From: Thermoplasmata archaeon
Lineage (GTDB): Archaea > Thermoplasmatota > Thermoplasmata > Thermoplasmatales > Thermoplasmataceae
NCBI GenBank assembly: GCA_021811505.1
Contig: JAJZOM010000006.1
Span: 1 to 8,882, forward strand
DNA length: 8,882 bases
Direction: 5' to 3'
Part shown: in pieces, positions 1 to 5,466 of the stretch
How positions within the stretch are numbered: the first letter of the stretch is position 1
Layout: every line of letters begins with the position of its first letter
The notes under the pieces: model-generated
Databases searched by the model: none
Told to the model about the DNA's origin: nothing
The model's input: only the letters and a program-made list of their open reading frames with translations
Program-made: the position numbers and the translations under genes

Positions 1-120
1 ACTGACGTGGCAATTCGCGGGGCATATATCACAAGTAATCTAAACTCGTATCCCGAGCGCCCCGCCCCCCCATCTACATTCTGCCCGCCCATAGACTTTC
101 CAATTCCCCTCACCATACAT
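1..120. other. Left edge: no assignable gene; possible partial reading frames on both strands
   Basis: This stretch is GC-rich with a C-run around 60-71 and looks different in composition from the rest of the window. On the minus strand a frame starting with ATG at 114-116 stays open to base 1 (38 codons). It is glycine-rich and uses GGG and CGC/CGG-type codons that are rare elsewhere here. On the plus strand a frame is open from base 1 to a TAA at 121-123 (40 codons, proline-rich). Neither gives a protein I recognise, and only one could be real. A minus-strand gene entering from the left, divergent from the radical SAM gene, would be the simpler reading, since a TTAATAA-like box (131-138, minus) lies about 20 nt before that ATG. 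Confidence 0.2.
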
Positions 121-128
121 TAAATAAG
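119..128 (+). promoter_or_regulatory. Putative TATA box upstream of the small leader ORF
   Basis: The sequence ATTAAATAAG at 119-128 resembles an archaeal TATA box. It would place transcription initiation near 149, a few bases before an AGGAG at 154-158 and the ATG at 165. The assignment rests on spacing alone. Confidence 0.3.
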
Positions 129-164
129 CATTATTAAGAGGTTACGCGGTTTCAGGAGATTGCT

Positions 165-236
165 ATGCAGATGCCGGATACAATTTGTTTTCAGTACGCC
201 TTTTTTTCACCCTTAAACTATGAATACTCGAATTAA
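165..236 (+). CDS. Possible 23-residue small ORF preceding the radical SAM gene
   Basis: An ATG at 165 opens a 23-codon frame ending in TAA at 234-236, 11 nt before the radical SAM start codon. It is preceded by AGGAG (154-158) with a 6-nt spacer and by a TATA-like box at 119-128, so it has the full set of signals for a translated short ORF. Most other genes here are leaderless, which makes the Shine-Dalgarno notable. The peptide has one Cys (residue 8), three Tyr (11, 19, 21) and several Phe. No homology can be claimed. It could be a leader peptide, a peptide substrate of the neighbouring radical SAM enzyme, or chance. A second in-frame ATG lies at 171. Confidence 0.3.
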   Translation: MQMPDTICFQYAFFSPLNYEYSN

Positions 237-247
237 CTGATTATATA

Positions 248-1255
248 ATGGCTCTCTTAAAACCTGTGGTCGGAAGGAGCATTATAAGAAGATTCAAAGG
301 GGGATCGAAAACAAAGCTCCCCCTGATTGCAGGACACAAGCTTCTTTACAGTTGCAATCTCAGATGTAAGATGTGCCCCTTCTGGAGACGCGAGGATGAG
401 GAACTTCTATCACTTGAATACGAGGTGAAGATAATGGATTCCCTTAAGTCCGCCGGAGTTTCATTCATGGGTTATGAGGGCGGGGAACCACTTCTCAGAA
501 ATGACATTGGGGAGATACTGGAAGAATCCTATCGCAGGTTTCATACATCAATGGTCACAAACGGATGGCTCCTTAAAACTAAAATCAAGGATATAGAGGA
601 AAATCTGAATTATCTCTTTGTCTCGCTAGACGGGATCGGAGATGTGCATGACAAACTGAGGGGAATTTCTGGATCATTCAGGAGGGCCGTGGAAGGGATT
701 GAAGCTGCAAAGGATAGAATCCCGATGTCAATAAGTTCCACCATTACGAAGGATAACATGGATCAGGCAGAGGACCTTGTAAGACTCGCGCTGAAGCTTG
801 GTGTGAGTATAAATTTCCAGATAGCGTACGATTATTCAACAGCCGAACAGATGTCACCTGAGCAGAACAAACTCAAACATACCATAGAGATGCTAAGAAA
901 TTTCAAGGATGCCGGTTACCCCATTCTCAATACAAGGGAATATTTTGACGCGATCATAAATTCCTGGTTCCAAGGAGAAAAGTGGACATGCAAACCGTGG
1001 TTGACCATCAATGTTGATCCAACTGGTGGAATTGTCCAGCCCTGCTATGTTCTAAATGAATACAACGGATCGGTGAAAGTGTGGGATGTTGATATCAGGA
1101 AACTTTGGAACAGCACAAATTGGGAAATATATGAATCATGCAACAAATGTGCACTCGCCTGCTATCTTGAGCCCTCGCTTTTTTCCTGGCATAAATTCTC
1201 AATGGTCAGGGAGAGAATACTGGACAACATGGTTGGCATGTTACAGGAAATGTGA
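248..1255 (+). CDS. Radical SAM protein with SPASM/twitch-like C-terminal cysteines
   Basis: A 335-residue cytosolic iron-sulfur enzyme. The canonical CxxxCxxC motif is at C36, C40 and C43 (within CNLRCKMC) and should ligate the SAM-binding 4Fe-4S cluster. The GGE motif at 78-80 contacts the SAM amino group. A TIM-barrel-like core runs to about residue 230. It is followed by five more cysteines (C248, C266, C298, C301, C305), arranged as in SPASM/twitch auxiliary-cluster domains of MoaA/PqqE/AhbC-type enzymes. The family generates a 5'-deoxyadenosyl radical, but the substrate cannot be told from the sequence. There is no visible cobalamin domain and no PqqD-like peptide-recognition domain. 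The ATG at 248 has no Shine-Dalgarno. A TTAAACTA box at 213-220 lies about 30 nt upstream, slightly far for a leaderless start, so co-transcription with the short ORF at 165-236 is possible. Convergent with the Lrp gene. Confidence 0.9.
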   Translation: MALLKPVVGRSIIRRFKGGSKTKLPLIAGHKLLYSCNLRCKMCPFWRREDEELLSLEYEVKIMDSLKSAGVSFMGYEGGEPLLRNDIGEILEESYRRFHTSMVTNGWLLKTKIKDIEENLNYLFVSLDGIGDVHDKLRGISGSFRRAVEGIEAAKDRIPMSISSTITKDNMDQAEDLVRLALKLGVSINFQIAYDYSTAEQMSPEQNKLKHTIEMLRNFKDAGYPILNTREYFDAIINSWFQGEKWTCKPWLTINVDPTGGIVQPCYVLNEYNGSVKVWDVDIRKLWNSTNWEIYESCNKCALACYLEPSLFSWHKFSMVRERILDNMVGMLQEM

Positions 1256-1267
1256 ATCGTTTCACGT

Positions 1268-1284
1268 TATTCTGACATAGAATA
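1268..1284. terminator. Small stem-loop between convergent genes
   Basis: TATTCT (1268-1273) and AGAATA (1279-1284) are perfect inverted repeats around a 5-nt loop, in the 32-nt gap between the radical SAM stop and the Lrp stop. It could act on both transcripts, but it is short and A/T-rich with no strong T-run. Confidence 0.25.
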
Positions 1285-1287
1285 GTC

Positions 1288-1680
1288 TCATGAAAGGCGA
1301 ATGAGGGTGTCTGTATTCTCCACTCCCTCTATGACCCTGATTCTATCAACTTCGCTGTTAATCTCGTCAATTGTGTTCCGCTTCACGTGGACGGCAATAT
1401 CCTGGCTTCCTGTCAGTTCATAAACATCGTCGTACTTTCTCATCAGGGAATTGAGCACGGATTTTGTTTTTCTGGTTTCTGTCTTGATTAATATAATTGA
1501 TGATATCTGGGTGTCTGTTGTCTCGATGGTGAATCTCCTTATGATTCCCGAGTCTTTTAGATGCTTGATCCTTTTTCTGACCGTGGCCTCGGATACATTG
1601 ATGTTTCTTGCAATTTCCGAGTTGCTCATCCTGGAATTATTTCGCAGTATCTTGAGAATAAGTGAATCCTTCTCATCCAC
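1288..1680 (-). CDS. Lrp/AsnC-family transcriptional regulator
   Basis: A 130-residue protein, somewhat shorter than the usual 140-160 of the family. Residues 3-50 form the winged helix-turn-helix (recognition region SEIARNINVSEATVRKRI, about 21-38). Residues 60-128 form the RAM/AsnC ligand-binding domain, with the Gly/Asp turn GSQDIAVHV at 91-99. Family members form dimers to octamers and control amino-acid and central metabolism in response to amino-acid effectors. The start is GTG at 1680. It is chosen because a TATA box (1700-1707) sits about 24 nt upstream, predicting a leaderless transcript that starts at or next to this GTG. It is monocistronic and convergent with the radical SAM gene. 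Its targets are unknown, and autoregulation is common in the family. Confidence 0.92.
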   Translation of the reverse strand: MDEKDSLILKILRNNSRMSNSEIARNINVSEATVRKRIKHLKDSGIIRRFTIETTDTQISSIILIKTETRKTKSVLNSLMRKYDDVYELTGSQDIAVHVKRNTIDEINSEVDRIRVIEGVENTDTLIRLS

Positions 1681-1699
1681 ATCCGAACATGACCAATGG

Positions 1700-1707
1700 A
1701 AATATAA
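1700..1707 (-). promoter_or_regulatory. TATA box of the Lrp/AsnC gene
   Basis: On the minus strand the bases read TTATATTT, centred about 24 nt before the GTG at 1680. There is no room for a Shine-Dalgarno leader, so the transcript is probably leaderless. Confidence 0.6.
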
Positions 1708-1820
1708 TATTGTGCCTCATTATGTTTAACATCCTCCGCGCGTGAGCAGACAGCCGGTCAATGGTAACAAGGGCAGTTATTCAGCAGCTGCCTTCCTTTC
1801 AACCGAAAGCTGGCAGATCA

Positions 1821-1829
1821 ATAAAAAAA
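1821..1829 (-). terminator. T-rich terminator after the 91-residue gene
   Basis: On the minus strand seven consecutive T (1829-1823) begin directly after the TAG stop at 1830-1832. Archaeal RNA polymerase terminates at such U-tracts without needing a hairpin. Confidence 0.55.
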
Positions 1830-2105
1830 CTAGCGATACATGGTCTGTCCCTTGTTCTCGTCCTGTTTCCTCTTTGAGATCAGGGATCGTTCAACTTTCT
1901 TTAGCCGGATTATATTGGTAGCCTGGACCATGTACATTGGGAGCCCTGTGTTCTGGTCATTACCGGCTCTAAGAATGGAAACTATCTCCATCTTGATTTG
2001 TATTATTGATCCGTCGGCCAGCTTCACTGTAACCCATTTTGGTTCCTCTTCAAGCTCAAATTCAACAAGTTCCCCGTTTTCCGGGAAATTACCTGGCATT
2101 GCCAT
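1830..2105 (-). CDS. Small conserved-looking beta-rich protein of unknown function
   Basis: A 91-residue soluble protein with no transmembrane segment or signal peptide. Residues 13-70 alternate hydrophobic and polar residues, suggesting a small all-beta domain: WVTVKLADGS (24-33), then IIQIKMEIVSILRAG (34-48), then an N-T-G-L-P turn (52-56) and YMVQATNIIRL (58-68). The segment pattern resembles small archaeal proteins of unknown function, but I cannot name the family. The tail (71-91) is highly charged and lysine/arginine-rich, and could bind nucleic acid or be disordered. The ATG at 2105 is chosen because an A/T box at 2126-2134 is centred about 25 nt upstream. An in-frame ATG two codons later is less well placed. 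A T7 tract follows the stop directly. Confidence 0.75.
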   Translation of the reverse strand: MAMPGNFPENGELVEFELEEEPKWVTVKLADGSIIQIKMEIVSILRAGNDQNTGLPMYMVQATNIIRLKKVERSLISKRKQDENKGQTMYR

Positions 2106-2125
2106 GCTGTGTATATTGTTATATT

Positions 2126-2134
2126 AATAATAAA
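2126..2134 (-). promoter_or_regulatory. TATA box of the 91-residue gene
   Basis: The minus strand reads TTTATTATT, centred about 25 nt before the ATG at 2105, consistent with leaderless transcription. The flanks are also A/T-rich, so the exact register is uncertain. Confidence 0.45.
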
Positions 2135-2277
2135 TTAACCCTATTTACAAAGTGAATGCGGATCGCTTGGAATTTCAGCACACATATGGAAGAGTAACTG
2201 TGATTGCAAGTCTTGATTTCCTTCCCCCTCAAAATCAGGCTGGGATTCCACCAACAACTTCGAATAGTCTCAGAACG

Positions 2278-2718
2278 TCAGTCTAAAAAAGACCTATCCT
2301 TATTTGTTCTTGATTTCCTCTTCCCGGTCGCGAAAAGTAGTGCTGTATATACAAATGCAGTGCCGAAAAATAAGAATGGAATCTCTATGATCAATCCTGT
2401 AAGGTTCAGGTAATACATACCATTCAATTTATACTGGGTTCCAGGAACCATTATAATGACGATGTTTGCGGACAGCGCCATAAGCAGCCCCAAACCAATG
2501 AGTTTTTCCTTTTCCAGTTTATCCGTGATATTTTGTATTCCGTCAGAAAACAGGGTGCCTGATCCAACTGAAACTCCAGCTACAAGTGCAGATAGAATTC
2601 CATAGTCTGATGAGTATCTGACTGCAGCAAGCGCCAGGCATATTGAAATAACTGCAAGTATAATAGACACGAGAAAGTATAGTGTCGCCCGATGCTTATC
2701 CATACTTGAGGAATACAC
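2278..2718 (-). CDS. Four-helix integral membrane protein, unknown function
   Basis: A 146-residue protein with four predicted membrane helices: about 12-33, 38-57, 72-92 and 103-131. The second is rich in Gly/Ser/Ala (GVSVGSGT). A charged loop (DKLEKEK, 66-72) lies between helices 2 and 3, and the C-terminal tail is basic (GKRKSR, 132-137). The positive-inside rule puts the tail in the cytoplasm. No family is recognised. The start is GTG at 2718: an ATTTATTA box at 2741-2748 is centred about 26 nt upstream, which favours GTG over the in-frame ATG at 2703. The gene lies upstream of the 91-residue gene on the same strand, but the 172-nt gap and that gene's own promoter argue against an operon. 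Confidence 0.75.
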   Translation of the reverse strand: MYSSSMDKHRATLYFLVSIILAVISICLALAAVRYSSDYGILSALVAGVSVGSGTLFSDGIQNITDKLEKEKLIGLGLLMALSANIVIIMVPGTQYKLNGMYYLNLTGLIIEIPFLFFGTAFVYTALLFATGKRKSRTNKDRSFLD

Positions 2719-2740
2719 TGTAGATCAATGATTATCAGGA

Positions 2741-2748
2741 TAATAAAT
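2741..2748 (-). promoter_or_regulatory. TATA box of the four-helix membrane protein gene
   Basis: The minus strand reads ATTTATTA, centred about 26 nt from the GTG at 2718. This spacing is what decides the GTG start over the ATG 15 nt further in. Confidence 0.5.
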
Positions 2749-3004
2749 CTATTTCAGATTTTGTTATATGGATATTTGCGTATTCTCTTCTAATACGTTT
2801 CATAAAGATTTCCCAGAATTCTCAATTTCACAAACAATTATTTCTGGCACGATAGTGTCATTCCTGCATAATGAATAAAAATGAAAAACTGGGTTTACGG
2901 GAAGTTGCAGATGGTTCTCAGAGGATATCATTGATTTTGTCTTTTTTTAACAAATTCCATTCAATGGATCTGGATCGTTTGGCTTCTTTCCAATTTTCAG
3001 CACT

Positions 3005-3014
3005 TTTAATATAA
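3005..3014 (+). promoter_or_regulatory. TATA box (box A) of the tRNA-Leu gene
   Basis: TTTAATATAA is a near-consensus archaeal box A. Its centre predicts initiation around 3035, four bases before the mature 5' end of the tRNA. Confidence 0.7.
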
Positions 3015-3038
3015 CCCAGAACTATAAACCGGTGCATT

Positions 3039-3123
3039 GCGAGGGTAACTAAGCTTGGCTAAAAGTGCAGGACTTAAGATCCTGTCCGGTAGCGGTTCGT
3101 GGGTTCAAATCCCTCCCCTCGCA
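3039..3123 (+). tRNA. tRNA-Leu, anticodon UAA
   Basis: The 85-nt molecule folds as a class II tRNA. Acceptor stem GCGAGGG (3039-3045) pairs with CCCTCGC (3116-3122), with discriminator A at 3123 as expected for leucine. The D stem is ACT/AGT (3048-3050 with 3064-3066), with the GG of the D loop at 3057-3058. Anticodon stem CAGGA/TCCTG (3068-3072 with 3080-3084) encloses loop CTTAAGA, with anticodon TAA at 3075-3077. The long variable arm (3085-3098) has a CCG/CGG stem. The T loop is TTCAAAT (3104-3110). There is no intron and no encoded CCA. One irregularity is a U-U mismatch (3100 with 3114) in the T stem. Confidence 0.96.
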
Positions 3124-3145
3124 TTGTTGTAATCATGTCTTTGCT

Positions 3146-3225
3146 GCACAGACCATAATTTAAGGCGTTCATGCGAGCCGCATACCTGGGGCATTCCATT
3201 CCCAAGCACCGGTCTGTGCCCTTTT
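3146..3225 (+). ncRNA. Candidate structured RNA or tRNA trailer: 9-bp closing stem with two inner hairpins
   Basis: GCACAGACC (3146-3154) pairs perfectly with GGTCTGTGC (3211-3219). Inside, ATGCG (3171-3175) pairs with CGCAT (3179-3183) around an AGC triloop, and TGGG (3187-3190) pairs with CCCA (3201-3204). The closing stem is followed by CCTTTT (3220-3225), a terminator-like end on the plus strand. It begins 22 nt after the tRNA and has no obvious TATA box of its own, so it would be read from the tRNA promoter. It is not a second tRNA, since no T-arm or anticodon arm fits. It may be an independent small RNA, a processing or termination trailer, or simply an inverted repeat. Confidence 0.35.
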
Positions 3226-3301
3226 CAATAGATCCCGTTTTTCATTGCAGGACAGCGTTAATGCCAGGATACAGATGACAACTGCATACAATACGATTTT
3301 C

Positions 3302-3311
3302 TTAAATATTT
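3302..3311 (+). promoter_or_regulatory. TATA box of the MFS transporter gene
   Basis: TTAAATATTT at 3302-3311 predicts initiation near 3332, just before the ATG at 3341. It lies inside the longer open frame that begins at a TTG at 3245, and so argues against that upstream start. Confidence 0.55.
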
Positions 3312-3340
3312 ACTTGAAATTCAAGCTGCGCTGGAGAAAT

Positions 3341-4519
3341 ATGGGTAAATTCGGAGGGACAATGGCCATCGCCTTTTCCACCTTTATTGCCTTTATGGGA
3401 ATAGGGGTTGTTGATCCCCTCCTTCCACTGATCGGAAGACAGATGGGTGCCACACCGTTTCAGGTGGAATGGCTATTCACGAGCTACATAGCCGTCATGT
3501 CACTTTCGATGTTTATCTCTGGCTATTTCTCTACCAGATTTGGCAGTAAGAGAACCCTGATCACTGGCCTCTTGATTGTTGTGCTGTTTTCCACTCTTTC
3601 TGGTCTTTCTCCGAACATTACAATTTTTGCGATATTTCGAGGAGGATGGGGGCTGGGAAACGCTTTCTTCACCTCCACTGCGCTGTCAATAATTGTCGGA
3701 ATTTCTGCCGGAAAACTGGAAAGGTCCATTACAATTTATGAAGCTGCGCTTGGTTTGGGGATAGCTTCTGGGCCTCTTCTTGGAGGCTTCTTGGGTTCGT
3801 TTGACTGGCGCTACCCATTCTTCGGAACTGCAACACTGATGGCCATTGGCTTCATCGTTACCATGGCATTTGTGAAGGAGCCCCAAACCCGGGAAAAACG
3901 CAGAACACCCATTGAGATAATCGAGGCGCTCGGAAACAGGCCAGTAAGGATCAATTCTCTCATAGCCCTTGGCTACAATTTTGGATTTTTCACAATTCTT
4001 GCCTATACACCTCTCACACTTTCCGGACTTACCACAATAGAGCTTGGAATCACGTATTTTCTCTGGGGGATACTGGTTGCGTTTTCGTCTGTGGTGCTGG
4101 TGCCCAGAATCATCAGAAGAATAGACAGACTGAATCTGCTGGAAATCAATCTTTTACTGTTTGCAATCATTTTTATCGTGATGGGGGAATTTCCGCTCTA
4201 CAGGCTTGAGGCGATAGTCGTTTCCGGGCTTTTCTGCGGAATATCCAACGCATCCTTCACTTCCCTAGCAATGGAGGTATCACCTTACTCCAGGTCCGTG
4301 TCTTCAGCCGCATACAATTTCCTCAGGTGGGCAGGCGCTGCAATTGCACCCATACTTGCAGGTTTCCTGGGCCAAACCTATGGATTTTCATTCCCCTTCT
4401 TCGTGGTTGCACCCGTTGTAATAGTTTCATGTGCTGCGCTCTTCCTGTATGCGCCGATGCTGAGGGAATCCATTGGAACAAATATAACAAGAAGCCTGCA
4501 AATAAGCTCAGTTGACTGA
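3341..4519 (+). CDS. Major facilitator superfamily transporter, DHA1-like drug/metabolite exporter
   Basis: A 392-residue, 12-helix protein of the usual MFS length. MFS motif A is in the loop between helices 2 and 3 (GYFSTRFGSKR, 61-71). Helix 4 carries the motif-B arginine region (FRGGWGLG, 99-106). Helix 5 has a motif-C-like antiporter signature (GLGIASGPLLGG, 138-149), typical of proton-coupled drug exporters. An acidic/proline patch in helix 1 (VVDPLLP, 23-29) is common in DHA1 members. A charged central loop (about 178-204) separates the two six-helix halves. The frame is open back to a TTG at 3245, but a TATA box at 3302-3311 predicts initiation near 3332, so I place the start at the ATG at 3341, where the extra 32 residues would vanish. 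The substrate is unknown. The acetyltransferase gene 45 nt downstream has its own promoter. Confidence 0.9.
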   Translation: MGKFGGTMAIAFSTFIAFMGIGVVDPLLPLIGRQMGATPFQVEWLFTSYIAVMSLSMFISGYFSTRFGSKRTLITGLLIVVLFSTLSGLSPNITIFAIFRGGWGLGNAFFTSTALSIIVGISAGKLERSITIYEAALGLGIASGPLLGGFLGSFDWRYPFFGTATLMAIGFIVTMAFVKEPQTREKRRTPIEIIEALGNRPVRINSLIALGYNFGFFTILAYTPLTLSGLTTIELGITYFLWGILVAFSSVVLVPRIIRRIDRLNLLEINLLLFAIIFIVMGEFPLYRLEAIVVSGLFCGISNASFTSLAMEVSPYSRSVSSAAYNFLRWAGAAIAPILAGFLGQTYGFSFPFFVVAPVVIVSCAALFLYAPMLRESIGTNITRSLQISSVD

Positions 4520-4535
4520 ATCTGAAATGTCTTCC

Positions 4536-4545
4536 ATTTTTATAT
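4536..4545 (+). promoter_or_regulatory. TATA box of the acetyltransferase gene
   Basis: TTTTTATATG is centred about 25 nt before the ATG at 4565, indicating a separate, leaderless transcript despite the short 45-nt gap after the MFS stop. Confidence 0.6.
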
Positions 4546-4564
4546 GCCGTATTAATAGAGTTTT

Positions 4565-5113
4565 ATGAGGAAGGTTTCACTTAAATCTGGTCACCTGGAA
4601 TTGAACAATAACCTCTGCAGGGAAGATGCGCATGCCATTGCAAGAGATGCTAACGATTATGAAATTTACAGGAACATCGGCAGTCATTCCTTTCCATTCC
4701 CATACAGGGAAAGCGATGCTTTGTTCTTCATCGAGAAAACAAGAGAATCTGGAAACGAGGTTTTTGCAATTGATTTCAAGATATTATATGACGGATCTTT
4801 TGCAGGGGTGATTGGTCTCAGTGATATCGACCAGACAAACAGGAACGCACATGTGGGGTACTGGATTTCCAGGGAATACAGAAACCGCGGGATAATGACC
4901 TCAGCGCTGTCGCTCATATGTGATTACGCCAGAGATGATCTTATGTTGAACAGGCTTCACACCAAGGTCCTGGAATACAACCCCTCCTCCATGAAGGTGC
5001 TGATCAAAAATGGATTTGCCATCGAGGGTTTCCTAAGAGAATCTTACATTTTTGAGGGAAAACTATATTCGGAATTCATCCTTGGAAAATTGCTGCGATC
5101 ACTCCCACTATAG
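4565..5113 (+). CDS. GNAT-family N-acetyltransferase, RimJ/RimL type
   Basis: A 182-residue cytosolic enzyme that would transfer acetyl from acetyl-CoA to an amino group. The acetyl-CoA pyrophosphate-binding loop is RNRGIM (106-111, the RxxGxA/G-like motif), followed by the helix TSALSLICDYA (112-122). The preceding strand HVGYWIS (96-102) and the downstream VLEYNPSSMKVLIKNGF (135-151), with its Asn-Pro-Ser-Ser turn, are hallmarks of the RimJ/RimL subgroup. The YIFEGKLYSEFILGKL end (161-176) is also typical. The substrate may be a ribosomal-protein or other N-terminus, or a small amine, and the sequence does not decide. The ATG at 4565 is leaderless by TATA spacing. The TAG stop overlaps, in the palindrome CTATAG (5108-5113), the stop of the convergent RAM gene. 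Confidence 0.92.
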   Translation: MRKVSLKSGHLELNNNLCREDAHAIARDANDYEIYRNIGSHSFPFPYRESDALFFIEKTRESGNEVFAIDFKILYDGSFAGVIGLSDIDQTNRNAHVGYWISREYRNRGIMTSALSLICDYARDDLMLNRLHTKVLEYNPSSMKVLIKNGFAIEGFLRESYIFEGKLYSEFILGKLLRSLPL

Positions 5114-5341
5114 CTTTATGCCTGTTAGAGTCTTAGTATCGACGATGCTCGGCATTGTTCTTATCTTGTCAAGCACCATTGATTCTAGCTGTGAATAGTC
5201 CTTTGTCTCTATCTTGACGATCATGTCATATTCGCCGAACAGGGTATAGACCTCTGAGACATTTTCCAGTTGCGAGAGTTTCTTGAAAACTTCGCTTTCC
5301 TTCCCCGGAACCGTATTTATCAGCACAAATGCAATAACCAA
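5108..5341 (-). CDS. Stand-alone RAM (Lrp/AsnC ligand-binding) domain protein
   Basis: A 77-residue protein consisting only of the alpha-beta RAM fold: strand VIAFVLINT (2-10), helix GKESEVFKKLSQL (13-25), strand VSEVYTLFG (28-36), the effector-site turn GEYDMIVKIE (36-45), helix QLESMVLDKIRTM (51-63) and a final strand (66-74). There is no DNA-binding domain. In archaea such proteins form oligomers that bind amino acids and may modulate full-length Lrp proteins, such as the one encoded at 1288-1680. The start is TTG at 5341, decided by an 11-nt Shine-Dalgarno at 5345-5355 with 8 nt between its GGAGG core and the codon. The stop overlaps that of the acetyltransferase. The gene lies 125 nt downstream of the thiolase on the same strand, with a possible promoter of its own. 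Confidence 0.88.
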   Translation of the reverse strand: MVIAFVLINTVPGKESEVFKKLSQLENVSEVYTLFGEYDMIVKIETKDYSQLESMVLDKIRTMPSIVDTKTLTGIKL

Positions 5342-5344
5342 TCA

Positions 5345-5355
5345 GATCACCTCCT
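5345..5355 (-). promoter_or_regulatory. Unusually strong Shine-Dalgarno of the RAM gene
   Basis: The minus strand reads AGGAGGTGATC, the full complement of the conserved 16S rRNA 3' end. It is the only strong ribosome-binding site of a confident gene in this window, and it supports the TTG start at 5341. Confidence 0.85.
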
Positions 5356-5372
5356 AAATAAGCCTGATTTAC

Positions 5373-5383
5373 TATTAAAATTT
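5373..5383 (-). promoter_or_regulatory. Possible TATA box of the RAM gene
   Basis: The minus strand reads AAATTTTAATA, centred near 5378. It would place initiation near 5353, so the mRNA would begin almost directly with the Shine-Dalgarno. Confidence 0.4.
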
Positions 5384-5466
5384 GTGCAAAGAAAGAGCGT
5401 GGTTGCGTGTACCAGACCACCAATGCGTTCCATCGTGCATATTTCTGGGGAACAATCTGTGTACGA

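Larger units (their letters stand above)
2719..3038. other. A/T-rich intergenic stretch before the tRNA; no convincing gene
   Basis: This 320-nt stretch holds the TATA box of the membrane-protein gene at its left end and the tRNA promoter at its right end. Between them a 47-codon frame (2871-3014, plus) is open, but it contains a T7 run (2942-2948) and overlaps the tRNA promoter, so I do not call it. A perfect 13-nt palindrome (TCCATT, C, AATGGA) lies at 2956-2968, and its role is unknown. Confidence 0.5.

Noticed and set aside
1840..2127. 95-codon plus-strand frame opposite the 91-residue gene
   Set aside because: Its composition is that of an antisense shadow, and the minus-strand gene has a matching promoter and terminator.
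2871..3014. 47-codon open frame on the plus strand before the tRNA
   Set aside because: It contains a T7 tract, ends inside the tRNA promoter, lacks a Shine-Dalgarno and a well-placed TATA box, and gives no recognisable protein.
3146..3219. A second tRNA, suggested by the 7-9 bp terminal stem and 74-nt length
   Set aside because: No T-loop, anticodon stem or D arm fits at the required positions.
3245..3340. N-terminal extension of the MFS transporter from a TTG codon
   Set aside because: A good TATA box (3302-3311) lies inside it, and the shorter protein from 3341 starts directly before helix 1 with a normal MFS length.
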